Of a stretch of DNA of 34,346 bases, positions 1 through 8,607 are shown in pieces (the stretch's first letter is position 1; each line of letters starts with the position of its first letter). Below the pieces are notes generated by a model, which saw only the letters and a list, made by a program, of their open reading frames with translations, was not told the DNA's origin and searched no databases. This DNA comes from Lachnospiraceae bacterium. GTDB lineage: Bacteria > Bacillota_A > Clostridia > Lachnospirales > Lachnospiraceae. The stretch lies in the NCBI GenBank assembly GCA_024690425.1, contig JAILCT010000016.1, positions 1 to 34,346 of the forward strand, read 5' to 3'. A program made the translations under genes and the position numbers.

Positions 1-54
1 GTAGGGGCATCTGACCGCGCAGAACGGCACATGAATATAGATGCCGGCCTTCAT
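1..54 (-). CDS. hemW: HemW-like radical SAM protein, N-terminal fragment (cut by window edge)
   Basis: Only the first 18 codons are inside the window. They read M-K-A-G-I-Y-I-H-V-P-F-C-A-V-R-C-P-Y, the typical opening of HemW / oxygen-independent coproporphyrinogen oxidase-like proteins: a YIHxPFC beta strand with the first two cysteines of the CxxxCxxC cluster that binds the radical-SAM 4Fe-4S centre. The third cysteine would lie just outside. The ATG overlaps the TGA of the preceding zinc-ribbon gene as ATGA, so translation is probably coupled. HemW is commonly encoded just downstream of lepA in Firmicutes, which supports the call. HemW proteins are heme chaperones rather than true coproporphyrinogen oxidases; which it is here cannot be told from 18 residues. 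Confidence 0.8.
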   Translation of the reverse strand, partial: MKAGIYIHVPFCAVRCPY

Positions 55-365
55 ACGCGCTTGATCGCCTCGACCAGCTTGCCGAAGAACATATCAAACA
101 GAAAACCGAGGATATATGCCGCGACCAGCGGGCCGACACCGAAGATCAGCACCTGCATCAGATTCGTGTGGACGAAATAGACAACGATGACCATGATGAA
201 CGCAATGAGCCGCAGGACGGAATTGACGATCAGCGAGGCCTTGCCGTTGACGCAGCGGACGCCGCATTCCTGACAGGGCTTGCCGGAGCTGCTCAGGCCG
301 CCGCAGAGTGCCTTCTGCACCGGCGTAAACGACGGCTTGCCGCAATGGGGACAGATATGTTTCAT
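51..365 (-). CDS. Small zinc-ribbon membrane protein of unknown function
   Basis: This is a 104-residue protein. The N-terminus carries cysteine pairs CPHC (5-8), C21, CQEC (32-35) and C39, which look like a zinc ribbon. Two hydrophobic segments follow at about 50-69 and 73-92, and the tail is short and basic. A clear GGAGGT ribosome site lies about 8 nt before the ATG. It sits 17 nt after lepA and overlaps the hemW start by 4 nt, so it is part of the same transcript. Codon use differs from nearly all other genes here: leucine is mostly CTG, isoleucine almost only ATC, arginine CGC/CGG, with no ATA or AGG. I cannot assign a function; a membrane protein with a cytoplasmic metal-binding head is what can be seen. 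Confidence 0.75.
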   Translation of the reverse strand: MKHICPHCGKPSFTPVQKALCGGLSSSGKPCQECGVRCVNGKASLIVNSVLRLIAFIMVIVVYFVHTNLMQVLIFGVGPLVAAYILGFLFDMFFGKLVEAIKRV

Positions 366-382
366 GAGGGATACCTCCGGGA

Positions 383-2185
383 TTATTCGTCGAATTTGAG
401 GACGGCCATGAACGCATCGGACGGCACCTCGACGGTTCCGAGCTGACGCATCCGCTTCTTGCCCTCCTTCTGCTTTTCGAGCAGCTTTTTCTTACGGGTG
501 ATATCACCGCCGTAGCACTTGGCGAGGACATCCTTGCGCATTGCCTTTACTGTCTCACGTGCGATTATCTTACTTCCTATGGCTGCCTGGATAGGTATCT
601 CAAACAGATGCCTCGGGATCTCTTCTTTCAGGCGCTCGCACATCCTTCTTCCTCGATCATAGGCACTGTCCGCATGGACGATAAAGGAAAGTGCATCAAC
701 CTCTTCCTTATTGATTAGGATATCAAGCTTGACAAGCTCCGACTTTTCGTATCCCTTCATGTCATAGTCAAAGGATGCATAACCCCTTGACCTTGACTTT
801 AAGGCATCAAAGAAATCATATATTATCTCATTCAAAGGAAGCTCGTATTTAAGCAGGGCCCTGGTCTCTTCCATATACTCCATGCTTATGTAGCGGCCCC
901 TTCTCTCCTGGCACAGCTCCATTATCGGGCCCACAAAGTCCTTGGTCACCATGATCTCTGCATTTACAATGGGCTCTTCCATGTAATCGATCTCAGAAGG
1001 GTCTGGAAGGTTGGTGGGATTGGTAAGGTCGATCACCTCACCGTCCGTCTTATGGACCTTATAGATAACACTGGGGGCCGTAGTCACCAGATCAAGATTG
1101 TATTCTCTCTCAAGCCTCTCCTGCACCACTTCAAGGTGAAGGAGCCCCAGGAATCCGCACCTGAACCCGAATCCAAGTGCTACCGAAGTCTCCGGTTCGT
1201 AGTTAAGCGAGGCATCATTAAGCTGGAGCTTCTCAAGGGCATCCCGAAGGTCGGGATACTTGGCTCCGTCTGCAGGATACATTCCGCAGTAGACCATGGA
1301 CAATACCTTCTTGTAACCGGGAAGAGCTTCCTCACAGGGATTATCGGCATTGGTTATGGTATCGCCGACCGCCGTATCCCTTACGTTTTTGATCGATGCC
1401 GTAATGTATCCTACCATTCCCGCACTCAGCTCATCGCAGGGAATGAACTGGCCGGCTCCGAAATAGCCTACTTCCACCACCTCGGCACTAGCTCCGGTTG
1501 CCATCATCTTAATGGGAGTCCCCTTGCTCACCTTTCCGTCCACAAGCCGGACGAAGGCGATCGCTCCCTTATAGGAATCATATAAAGAATCAAATATCAA
1601 TGCCTTAAGGGGTTTATTCACATCTCCCTTGGGTGCCGGGATCTTGCTCACTATCTGCTCGAGCACCTCGTCGATCCCGATACCGTTCTTGGCCGATATC
1701 CTCGGGGCATCCTGGGCTTCAATGCCTATGACATCCTCTATCTCATTCACAACACGTTCCGGCTCGGCACTGGGGAGGTCGATCTTGTTAATAACCGGAA
1801 ATACATCAAGGTCATGATCAAGTGCCAGATATACATTGGCAAGCGTCTGAGCCTCTATGCCCTGAGCCGCATCCACAACAAGGATCGCTCCGTCACAGGC
1901 TGCAAGGCTTCTGGATACCTCATAGTTAAAGTCAACATGACCCGGTGTGTCTATAAGGTTGAGAATATACTCTTCTCCGTTCTTGGCCTTATATACAGTG
2001 CGGACCGCCTGTGACTTTATCGTTATCCCGCGCTCCCTCTCAAGGTCCATGTTATCAAGGACCTGAGCCTGCATCTCACGGCTCGTTAAAAGCCCGGTGC
2101 TCTCTATGATCCTGTCGGCGAGGGTTGACTTGCCGTGATCTATATGTGCTATTATGCAAAAATTCCTGATCTTGCTCTGATCCAT
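383..2185 (-). CDS. lepA: Elongation factor 4 (LepA), ribosome back-translocating GTPase
   Basis: The protein is full length (600 aa). The GTPase domain shows G1 AHIDHGKS (13-20), a switch I ERERGIT motif, G3 DTPGH and G4 NKID, followed by EF-G-like domains and the LepA-specific C-terminal part with [20 protein letters not shown]. LepA binds the ribosome and is thought to act on stalled or mistranslocated complexes and in initiation or assembly. The start is set by a GGAGGA site about 11 nt before the ATG. It lies 26 nt after the VanZ-like gene and 17 nt before the zinc-ribbon gene. The last ~50 codons (about 383-540) use CTC/CTG leucine and CGN arginine, unlike the rest of the gene, which uses CTT/CTA and AGG/AGA; see findings. 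Confidence 0.97.
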   Translation of the reverse strand: MDQSKIRNFCIIAHIDHGKSTLADRIIESTGLLTSREMQAQVLDNMDLERERGITIKSQAVRTVYKAKNGEEYILNLIDTPGHVDFNYEVSRSLAACDGAILVVDAAQGIEAQTLANVYLALDHDLDVFPVINKIDLPSAEPERVVNEIEDVIGIEAQDAPRISAKNGIGIDEVLEQIVSKIPAPKGDVNKPLKALIFDSLYDSYKGAIAFVRLVDGKVSKGTPIKMMATGASAEVVEVGYFGAGQFIPCDELSAGMVGYITASIKNVRDTAVGDTITNADNPCEEALPGYKKVLSMVYCGMYPADGAKYPDLRDALEKLQLNDASLNYEPETSVALGFGFRCGFLGLLHLEVVQERLEREYNLDLVTTAPSVIYKVHKTDGEVIDLTNPTNLPDPSEIDYMEEPIVNAEIMVTKDFVGPIMELCQERRGRYISMEYMEETRALLKYELPLNEIIYDFFDALKSRSRGYASFDYDMKGYEKSELVKLDILINKEEVDALSFIVHADSAYDRGRRMCERLKEEIPRHLFEIPIQAAIGSKIIARETVKAMRKDVLAKCYGGDITRKKKLLEKQKEGKKRMRQLGTVEVPSDAFMAVLKFDE

Positions 2186-2211
2186 AGGCTAAACAGTTCC
2201 TCCAAAAATCC

Positions 2212-3303
2212 TCAGCTGTGATGCTTCCTTCTGTATCTTCTTATAAAAAAGAATAAAATATTTATTATCGCCAGGATGACCAGTGCCCCTATACAGTCTA
2301 TCATCACATCCGAAAGCGACCGGCTTCTCCCGTCCTTAAATCCCTGATTGATCTCATCGGCTACAGCGAGGATCCCTGCAAGTGCAAGGGTTATCAGCGA
2401 AGAGATCCTGTTCCTTATCCCCCTGCAGTAGAAAAACACAAAGGTAAAAAAAGAAAAGAGACCGAATTCAGCAAAATGGGCTCCCGTTCTTACATAGTTC
2501 TCATAATCCGCTACCGAATTGTGGATCTTCTCGGCAGTCCACTCCAGTCCCATTACCTTGTTCACTATATACAGGAACTTCTCGGTAACAAACCTTGACA
2601 GTTCCCCTGATTTATCAGCATCTTCGCTTCCGAATCCGAATATCAGCAGGACACACAGTACCACCGGAAGGAGCTGCACAGCAAAAAGGGTTATCCTGCT
2701 GAGCTTCTGTTCGTTCTTACTCAGCGGAAGATTCGATTCATGCTTAAAGGCTATATAAGAGTGATATATCAGCCAGAACACAATATAACCGGCTATGGCT
2801 CCTATCGTATTGAGAAGTATATCATCAATCTCAAAATATCCCCTTGCCGTCGCAAGCTGCATGGTCTCTATAAAGAGGCTCGAAAGAAAGGCCATGAGGA
2901 CTAAGTTCCACCATCTCTTGAAAAACCTTCCCGTAAGCGGTACAAGAATACCGAACGGTATAAAGAGCAGTATGTTCTCAAGTGCATGCGCCGATATCGA
3001 TCCTCCGGGGCTCCATGTACCGAATATCTCAAGGTTAACCTTGTTGGTCCTGCTGCCTGCATCCCTCCCCGAAAGGGTAAGGGATATAAGGTAGGACAGA
3101 TACAGGAACAATACACCGAACACGCAGACCGAAAGCATCATCTGCCACAGCCTGTCGCATCTCCTGCCGCGTATCTTTCTTACTATATTCTTGATCACAA
3201 TATATACGATATATATAAGAACTGCTCTAAAAGCAAACGTCAGCGCCTGATCGTCGAAGCTTCTTAGGGCAGTCCAAATATCGTTAAGAGTTCTTATTAG
3301 CAT
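2212..3303 (-). CDS. Tandem VanZ-family integral membrane protein
   Basis: The protein has 363 aa and many membrane segments. It holds two VanZ-like units. The first (about 85-200) has NILLFIPFGILVPL, a conserved E-T-M-Q helix and FEIDDILLNTIGA. The second (about 260-355) has GAHFAEFGLF, ADEINQGFKDGRS and LSDVMIDCIGA. Most VanZ-like proteins have a single unit, so this is a duplicated or fused form. VanZ is known for low-level teicoplanin resistance, but the wider family is large and mostly uncharacterised, so resistance should not be assumed. The ATG overlaps the end of purA (ATGCTAA, 7 nt), indicating translational coupling to a purine gene. Confidence 0.85.
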   Translation of the reverse strand: MLIRTLNDIWTALRSFDDQALTFAFRAVLIYIVYIVIKNIVRKIRGRRCDRLWQMMLSVCVFGVLFLYLSYLISLTLSGRDAGSRTNKVNLEIFGTWSPGGSISAHALENILLFIPFGILVPLTGRFFKRWWNLVLMAFLSSLFIETMQLATARGYFEIDDILLNTIGAIAGYIVFWLIYHSYIAFKHESNLPLSKNEQKLSRITLFAVQLLPVVLCVLLIFGFGSEDADKSGELSRFVTEKFLYIVNKVMGLEWTAEKIHNSVADYENYVRTGAHFAEFGLFSFFTFVFFYCRGIRNRISSLITLALAGILAVADEINQGFKDGRSRSLSDVMIDCIGALVILAIINILFFFIRRYRRKHHS

Positions 3304-4577
3304 CTGTAAATGATATCATCCCTCGAAGGACCGTTGCTTACCATTGTGATGGGGAAGCCGATCTCCTTCTCGATAAACTCGATATAGTTGCGGCAGTTCT
3401 CAGGAAGATCCTCATACTTCTTGATCCCCCTTATGTCGCACTTCCAGCCGGGAAGAACCTTGAGCACGGGCTTAGCCTTCTCAAGAAGTGTTGTAACGGG
3501 GAATTCGGTGGTGACCTTGCCGTCTATCTCATAGCCCGTACATACCGGTATCTCATCAAGATAACCCAGTACATCAAGCACAGTAAACGCAACATCTGTT
3601 GTTCCCTGGATACGGCATCCGTATTTACTTGCCACGCAGTCGAACCATCCCATACGTCTCGGGCGGCCTGTGGTTGCTCCGTACTCACCTCCGTCTCCGC
3701 CACGCCTTCTTAATTCATCAGCCTCATCCCCGAATATCTCGGACACAAATGCACCTGCTCCTACAGCCGATGAATAAGCCTTGCATACGGTGATTATCTG
3801 CTTGATCTCATAAGGAGGAATACCCGCACCTATCGCACCGTAAGCAGCAAGCGTCGATGACGAAGTTACCATGGGGTATATACCGTGATCGGGATCCTTA
3901 AGGGAACCAAGCTGCCCCTCAAGAAGTATGTTCTTGCCATCCTGTATGGCATTCCACAAAAAGAGTGAAGTATCGCATACATAAGGCTTGACCATCTCCT
4001 TATATTCCATAAGCGTGTTAAAGAGTTCATCCTCATCGATCTCCGGCTGGTTGTAAAGATTTTTGAGCATGACATTCTTGATGGTGCATACCCTGTTTAT
4101 CTTCTCCTTAAGTTCAGCCTCGTCTCCGAAGATCTCACTTATCTGGAAGCCGATCTTGGCATACTTGTCTGAATAAAAGGGAGCGATACCGGACTTGGTC
4201 GATCCGAACGACTTACCCGCAAGCCTTGCCTCCTCATAGGTATCAAGATCGACATGATATGGCATCACCATCTGCGCCCTGTCCGATATAAGAAGCTTGG
4301 GAGCCGGAACCCCCTTACTGATGATATCGTTGATCTCCTTAAAAAGTACAGGTATGTTGAGAGCAACACCGTTACCTATGATGCTTGTTACATTCTCGTT
4401 GAAAACACCTGAAGGAAGTGTATGAAGTGCAAACTTTCCGTACTTGTTTACTATCGTGTGGCCCGCATTGGCCCCACCCTGAAAACGTACGACAACGTCA
4501 GCCTCCTGGGCAAGCATATCAGTCATCTTACCCTTACCTTCATCGCCCCAATTGGCACCTACGATTGCTTTAACCAT
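3297..4577 (-). CDS. purA: Adenylosuccinate synthetase
   Basis: The protein has 426 aa, normal for the family. It makes adenylosuccinate from IMP, aspartate and GTP, the first committed step to AMP. Visible signatures are the NWGDEGKGK phosphate loop near the N-terminus with its catalytic Asp, GGANAGHT with the catalytic His, STKSGIAPFYSDKYAKIG, and GTTDVAFTVLDVL near the GTP/base site. The AGAGGAGGAAAACAA leader places a strong ribosome site just before the ATG. It follows purB by 23 nt and overlaps the VanZ-like gene by 7 nt. purB and purA together complete the IMP-to-AMP branch. Confidence 0.97.
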   Translation of the reverse strand: MVKAIVGANWGDEGKGKMTDMLAQEADVVVRFQGGANAGHTIVNKYGKFALHTLPSGVFNENVTSIIGNGVALNIPVLFKEINDIISKGVPAPKLLISDRAQMVMPYHVDLDTYEEARLAGKSFGSTKSGIAPFYSDKYAKIGFQISEIFGDEAELKEKINRVCTIKNVMLKNLYNQPEIDEDELFNTLMEYKEMVKPYVCDTSLFLWNAIQDGKNILLEGQLGSLKDPDHGIYPMVTSSSTLAAYGAIGAGIPPYEIKQIITVCKAYSSAVGAGAFVSEIFGDEADELRRRGGDGGEYGATTGRPRRMGWFDCVASKYGCRIQGTTDVAFTVLDVLGYLDEIPVCTGYEIDGKVTTEFPVTTLLEKAKPVLKVLPGWKCDIRGIKKYEDLPENCRNYIEFIEKEIGFPITMVSNGPSRDDIIYRC

Positions 4578-4600
4578 TTGTTTTCCTCCTCTTAGGCCTG

Positions 4601-6031
4601 TCAGACCTTAATCTCAGCCTGAATTCCCAGTAATTCTTTATTTTCTTCAAGCATGGGCTTGATGACATCCCTTAAATATACCTCGACCTGCCTTGGTGCA
4701 CGGCCGACATACCTCTTGGGATCCATTGTCTCCTTAAGTTCATCAAGAGACATATTGAATGCAGGATCAGCTGCTATGAGTTCGAGCAGGTTGTTCTCCT
4801 GTCCGTTCATCTTGACATTCTTAGCCGCTTCCATCGACAGCTCTCTTATCCTCTCGTGAAGCTCCTGCCTGTCTCCTCCTGCCTTAACGGCATCCATCAT
4901 TATGTTCTCGGTAGCCATGAAGGGCAGCTCGCTCCTTAAACGCCTGTCTATTACCTTCTCATATACCACCAGGCCGTCGACAACATTAAGGCACAGGTCG
5001 AGCACTCCGTCTATTGCAAGGAATCCTTCAGGTATGGACAGCCTCTTGTTGGCCGAATCATCCAGGGTCCTCTCAAACCACTGGGTTGCCGATGTGATCG
5101 CCGGATTAAGGGCATCTATCATCACATAGCGGCTCAGGGATGCTATGCGCTCACTCCTCATGGGATTGCGCTTGTATGCCATGGCCGATGAACCTATCTG
5201 ATTCTTCTCGAAAGGCTCCTCAACCTCCTTAAGATGCTGCAGCAACCTTATATCGTTTGAGAACTTGTGAGCGCTTGCCGCGATACCCGCAAGCACGTTG
5301 GCTACCCTTGTATCAACCTTACGTGAATAGGTCTGGCCCGATACCGGATGGCATTCCTTAAAGCCCATCTTCTCGGCTATCATCGGATCTATCTTATCTA
5401 TCTTCTCGTCATCTCCGTCAAAGAGTTCAAGGAAGCTTGCCTGGGTTCCCGTCGTTCCCTTGGAACCGAGAAGCTTCATTGTAGACAGGACAAAATCAAG
5501 CTCCTCAAGATCGAGCATGAACTCGTTCATCCATAGTGTCGCCCTCTTACCTACGGTCGTGGGCTGTGCCGGCTGGAAATGGGTAAAGGCAAGTGTCGGA
5601 AGCGCCTTATACTTATCGGCAAAATCCGCCAGCTTACTGACCACGTTTATAAGCTTCTTTCTTACAAGCTTAAGAGCCTCTGTCATGACTATTATGTCCG
5701 TGTTATCACCCACATAGCAGGACGTTGCACCCAGGTGTATGATACCCTTGGCCTTCGGACACTGGACACCGTAGGCATATACATGGCTCATAACATCATG
5801 TCGTACAACCCTCTCCCTCTCCCTTGCGACATCGTAATTGATGTCATCGGCATGGGCCTTGAGCTCATCTATCTGCTCCTGGGTAATGTTAAGACCCAGT
5901 TCCTTCTCGGTCTCGGCAAGAGCTATCCACAAGCGCCTCCATGTCCTGAACTTCATATCAGGTGAGAAGATGTACTGCATCTCTTCACTTGCATATCTCT
6001 CCGACAGGGGACTCACATATCTGTTAGTCAT
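4601..6031 (-). CDS. purB: Adenylosuccinate lyase
   Basis: The protein has 476 aa and is of the fumarase/aspartase superfamily. It splits adenylosuccinate to AMP and fumarate and also SAICAR to AICAR. The signature loop GSSAMAYKRNP is present, as are HLGATSCYVGDN and FTHFQPAQPTTVGKR. The N-terminal NRYVSPLSERYAS is typical of the longer Clostridia/eukaryote-like PurB type. The start is set by an AGAGGAAGGA site ahead of the ATG. It is the first gene of the minus-strand run purB-purA-vanZ-like-lepA-zinc ribbon-hemW, whose gaps are 26 nt or less or overlap, so one transcript is likely. The 76-bp divergent gap to the PilZ gene shows no strong minus-strand promoter that I would defend. Confidence 0.97.
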   Translation of the reverse strand: MTNRYVSPLSERYASEEMQYIFSPDMKFRTWRRLWIALAETEKELGLNITQEQIDELKAHADDINYDVARERERVVRHDVMSHVYAYGVQCPKAKGIIHLGATSCYVGDNTDIIVMTEALKLVRKKLINVVSKLADFADKYKALPTLAFTHFQPAQPTTVGKRATLWMNEFMLDLEELDFVLSTMKLLGSKGTTGTQASFLELFDGDDEKIDKIDPMIAEKMGFKECHPVSGQTYSRKVDTRVANVLAGIAASAHKFSNDIRLLQHLKEVEEPFEKNQIGSSAMAYKRNPMRSERIASLSRYVMIDALNPAITSATQWFERTLDDSANKRLSIPEGFLAIDGVLDLCLNVVDGLVVYEKVIDRRLRSELPFMATENIMMDAVKAGGDRQELHERIRELSMEAAKNVKMNGQENNLLELIAADPAFNMSLDELKETMDPKRYVGRAPRQVEVYLRDVIKPMLEENKELLGIQAEIKV

Positions 6032-6047
6032 GGCTCATTCCTTCCTC

Positions 6048-6076
6048 TTGATAAGTTAAAATATTTGATATATAAT
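6048..6076 (+). promoter_or_regulatory. Sigma-A promoter of the PilZ gene
   Basis: The -35 hexamer TTGATA (6048-6053), an exact 17-nt spacer and a -10 TATAAT (6071-6076) give 11 of 12 consensus matches. A start near 6083 would leave a leader of about 25 nt with a TGAGG ribosome site 7 nt before the ATG at 6108. Confidence 0.85.
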
Positions 6077-6107
6077 TTTTTACTACATATACTAATGAGG
6101 TTTCGGC

Positions 6108-6461
6108 ATGCAGGAAAAACGCAAGGAAAACAGAATCCCGATAGATGTCAAGCTCTCGGTGTCCGATCTTTATACCGAGAATACCCTCTCGATCGACGCC
6201 ATATCGGCACCCATTGAAGTGACCGATATATCCGCCAAGGGACTGGGCTTCGTGTCAGCTGCCGTACTTCCCATTGGTTATCATTTTATTGCCAACATTG
6301 AACTCGACCGGGATCTTCCACAGATAATCACAGACGTGCGCATCATACGCGGACAGTCGATAGACAACGAGCAATATCAATACGGTTGCGAATTCGTATC
6401 GATCTCTCCCCGCGTCTCCAAGATGCTTGACGATTTCGAGAAACGTATCAAATCCGAATAA
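6108..6461 (+). CDS. PilZ-domain cyclic di-GMP receptor
   Basis: This 117-aa protein consists almost entirely of one PilZ domain. The c-di-GMP binding signature is complete: RxxxR at residues 5-9 (R-K-E-N-R), then a DxSxxG motif (DISAKG) around residues 40-45, followed by the beta-barrel strands and a basic C-terminal helix. A stand-alone PilZ domain usually acts as an adaptor that changes partner binding when c-di-GMP rises. It is monocistronic on the plus strand, convergent with the DUF5716/5717 block, and has its own near-consensus promoter. Two c-di-GMP turnover proteins occur later in the window (18348 and 24106), so ligand production is available in the same genome. The partner is not known. 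Confidence 0.9.
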   Translation: MQEKRKENRIPIDVKLSVSDLYTENTLSIDAISAPIEVTDISAKGLGFVSAAVLPIGYHFIANIELDRDLPQIITDVRIIRGQSIDNEQYQYGCEFVSISPRVSKMLDDFEKRIKSE

Positions 6462-6503
6462 GTATCAACCAAGCAAAGATAGTACCATGTTTTTATCTAT
6501 AAA

Positions 6504-7739
6504 TCAAGAATTCTCTTCATACTCTTCCACTATCGCGAGTATCTCTCCCGAGAACCTCGGATACTCTCTCACAAGATCCTCGATTTCCTTCTTCGAAGTC
6601 TCTAAGCTGTACTGATTGAAGTCCATACCCTTCTTAAGTTTCTTGCGCCTGAGTATAAGGCTCCGCCTTACTTCCGTGAGCACATCCTCCTGCGTGAGTA
6701 TGGAGGGCTGATATATGAACATGGCCGGATCGTTGAGCCTGTAATTCCCCAGAAGCGCCATAAGTTCCTTCCTTGCCGTCTCAAGCTTTAAGGCTACCTC
6801 CTCGGAATGGTTCCTCGCAGCCCTCTCTTCAAGGTATTTCTCCCACATATAGTTCAGCTCATATGAATTGTTCACATTGTATTTGGAATAATAATAGTCG
6901 ATGAGATTCGTTGTGTTAACGTACTTGATCTTGACCGAATTCTGCAGGGTTATCGCCCTGTTTATCTTCTTCTCGGTCTTAACCTGGTCGTCCTGGGCAT
7001 TCTTATAGGTAACGGATACGGCAGTCAGCGAGATGCCGAAGAAGGCAAGAACTATATAATAACCGATCCTAACATCAAATGACAGGGTCACCTGGAGTGC
7101 AAAGAGAAGCAGCACTGCCAGCAGCGAAACAAATGAACATATAAAGAGAAGCGCCTTGGCATTTCTGGCCTTGGCCCTGTCTTCCTTCCTCTGGTATGCA
7201 AGGGCGCCTTTCTCACCTTCAAGGAGATTTAAATCCCTCTTGATGGTCATCTGGCGTTCCTCTTCCTTCCTTATCTTACTGATCGCGGGAGGTATCTCGT
7301 CCTTAAGCCTCTCCATCTCACGATACTGGGATTCCGTTATCTTGGTGAGTGGCCTGACATACTTCTCTTCATCCTTCTCGATGTTGTCTATCTTCTTGGC
7401 CGCCCTCTCAAGTTCCGTAAACTGTGAGAGAGACAAGGCGCTGAGTTCGTCTATGTCGGCAAGCTGCTCGGTGATCCTCTTGTACTCCTGCTTCTGCCCC
7501 TCCATATCCTCGGAGGCAGCCTTCATCTGCTCACACTTGTCACGGACATAAAGAGCACGCTCCCTGTAATCGAGCACGTTGATATCCGTCCGACGCATGG
7601 GTGCACGCTTAATGACCTCCGTTATCTGCTCGACATCCTCCTCTTCTTCAGGCTGCATGCCGATGCCGAAATCCAGCTCGTCATCTTCGTCTTCATCTAT
7701 AAAGCCCAGCTTGTCAAGTACCCAGTCAATTATCTGCAT
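6504..7739 (-). CDS. Membrane-anchored coiled-coil protein of the DUF5716/DUF5717 cluster
   Basis: The protein has 411 aa from the ATG chosen here; the open frame could start two codons earlier at a GTG (7745), but GAGG lies better for the ATG. The N-terminus has a short hydrophobic helix (IIDWVLDKLGFI) and a very acidic stretch (about 15-40). Next is a long charged coiled coil (about 55-195), two adjacent membrane segments (about 197-217 and 225-244), and a second helical charged region to the C-terminus. I recognise no enzymatic motif. It is the last gene of a four-gene run with gaps of 9-16 nt, so it presumably ties the other three, which look cytosolic, to the membrane. This role is inference from layout only. 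Confidence 0.8.
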   Translation of the reverse strand: MQIIDWVLDKLGFIDEDEDDELDFGIGMQPEEEEDVEQITEVIKRAPMRRTDINVLDYRERALYVRDKCEQMKAASEDMEGQKQEYKRITEQLADIDELSALSLSQFTELERAAKKIDNIEKDEEKYVRPLTKITESQYREMERLKDEIPPAISKIRKEEERQMTIKRDLNLLEGEKGALAYQRKEDRAKARNAKALLFICSFVSLLAVLLLFALQVTLSFDVRIGYYIVLAFFGISLTAVSVTYKNAQDDQVKTEKKINRAITLQNSVKIKYVNTTNLIDYYYSKYNVNNSYELNYMWEKYLEERAARNHSEEVALKLETARKELMALLGNYRLNDPAMFIYQPSILTQEDVLTEVRRSLILRRKKLKKGMDFNQYSLETSKKEIEDLVREYPRFSGEILAIVEEYEENS

Positions 7740-7755
7740 CTTCACCTCTGAGAGC

Positions 7756-8598
7756 TCACCTTAAGATCATATTGAGCCTGTACTCACGCTTCCACAGATC
7801 CAGTGTCTCGTCTATCGCATCATAATACTGTGATATTTTGCCGCTGCTCTTCAGCTCCTTTATGGCTTCAAGCTGCATGGCATACTTATTGTCATTTCTT
7901 CCGTAGCTTCCCCTCTGCCTCAATATCGCATTTACCGAGTTGAGCACATGTTCGGAGTAGCCGCATCTTATGAGCATCCTGTCGTACTTCTCCCTGCTCA
8001 TATAGAGGTTGGAGCATACTATATGGAGGATAAGGGATTCATCATTCATGTTAAGCCTGTAGGCTTCCATATAATACTCCGCCGCCTTCTCATACAGAAG
8101 GAGCTTGGCATAGGTGGTCCCCATGTTATGGAGCACCGCAGCATAGAGTATCGGCTCCGCATCCTTATCTATCTTCTCAAGAGTACCTATATACTCATCC
8201 AGGGCCCTTGCGAACTTGCGTGCCTTAAGGAGGTTATCTCCGCGGCTCTTATGCTTTCTTGCCGGAGACAGGCCGGCACTCTCAACAAGTATCTGCCTTA
8301 TGCTCTTCATCTCTTCTTCGTCGCAGTAGCCTATCTCGTTAAGGATGGCCATAACGAACTCGCTGAGATTACCCTTGGTCCTTAGTATCTCCCTTAAGGT
8401 ATTCGCCAGGTCCGTAAGCTTAAGCTGCTTGTCGACAAAATCACACAGGCGCTCATCCATGAAATCATGGTCAAGCGTATGTGCATTCTGCGCGATGAGA
8501 TAGCACATCTCCTCAGCAGAATAAATATTCACACCGAAACCGGCCACATTATAAGGAACTTCTGCCTGCTGCCCGTGGCACAATATCAGGTTAGACAT
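7756..8598 (-). CDS. TPR-repeat protein of the DUF5716/DUF5717 cluster
   Basis: This 280-aa protein has no signal or membrane segment. Residues about 115-190 resemble TPR helices (GDNLLKARKFARALDEY, then LHNMGTTYAKLLLYEKAAEYY), and the rest is helical. A GAGGTG ribosome site sits about 7 nt before the ATG. It lies 9 nt after the Hsp70/actin-like gene and 16 nt before the membrane coiled-coil gene. TPR proteins are adaptors for protein complexes and often dock to Hsp70-type chaperones, which fits the neighbour, but no client is visible. No named family is recognised with confidence beyond TPR-like. Confidence 0.8.
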   Translation of the reverse strand: MSNLILCHGQQAEVPYNVAGFGVNIYSAEEMCYLIAQNAHTLDHDFMDERLCDFVDKQLKLTDLANTLREILRTKGNLSEFVMAILNEIGYCDEEEMKSIRQILVESAGLSPARKHKSRGDNLLKARKFARALDEYIGTLEKIDKDAEPILYAAVLHNMGTTYAKLLLYEKAAEYYMEAYRLNMNDESLILHIVCSNLYMSREKYDRMLIRCGYSEHVLNSVNAILRQRGSYGRNDNKYAMQLEAIKELKSSGKISQYYDAIDETLDLWKREYRLNMILR

Positions 8599-8607
8599 TC
8601 ATACACC

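Noticed and set aside
94..531. Minus-strand 145-codon frame overlapping lepA and the zinc-ribbon gene
   Set aside because: It is out of frame with both, Arg/Ser-rich, and explained by the high GC of this corner.
2212..3303. Glycopeptide resistance gene (vanZ)
   Set aside because: Only the broad VanZ family is matched; no other van genes are present and the operon is housekeeping.
6032..6107. Minus-strand promoter or purine-repressor box for purB
   Set aside because: A/T-rich -10-like words exist, but none has an acceptable -35 at 16-18 nt, and no known operator is recognisable.
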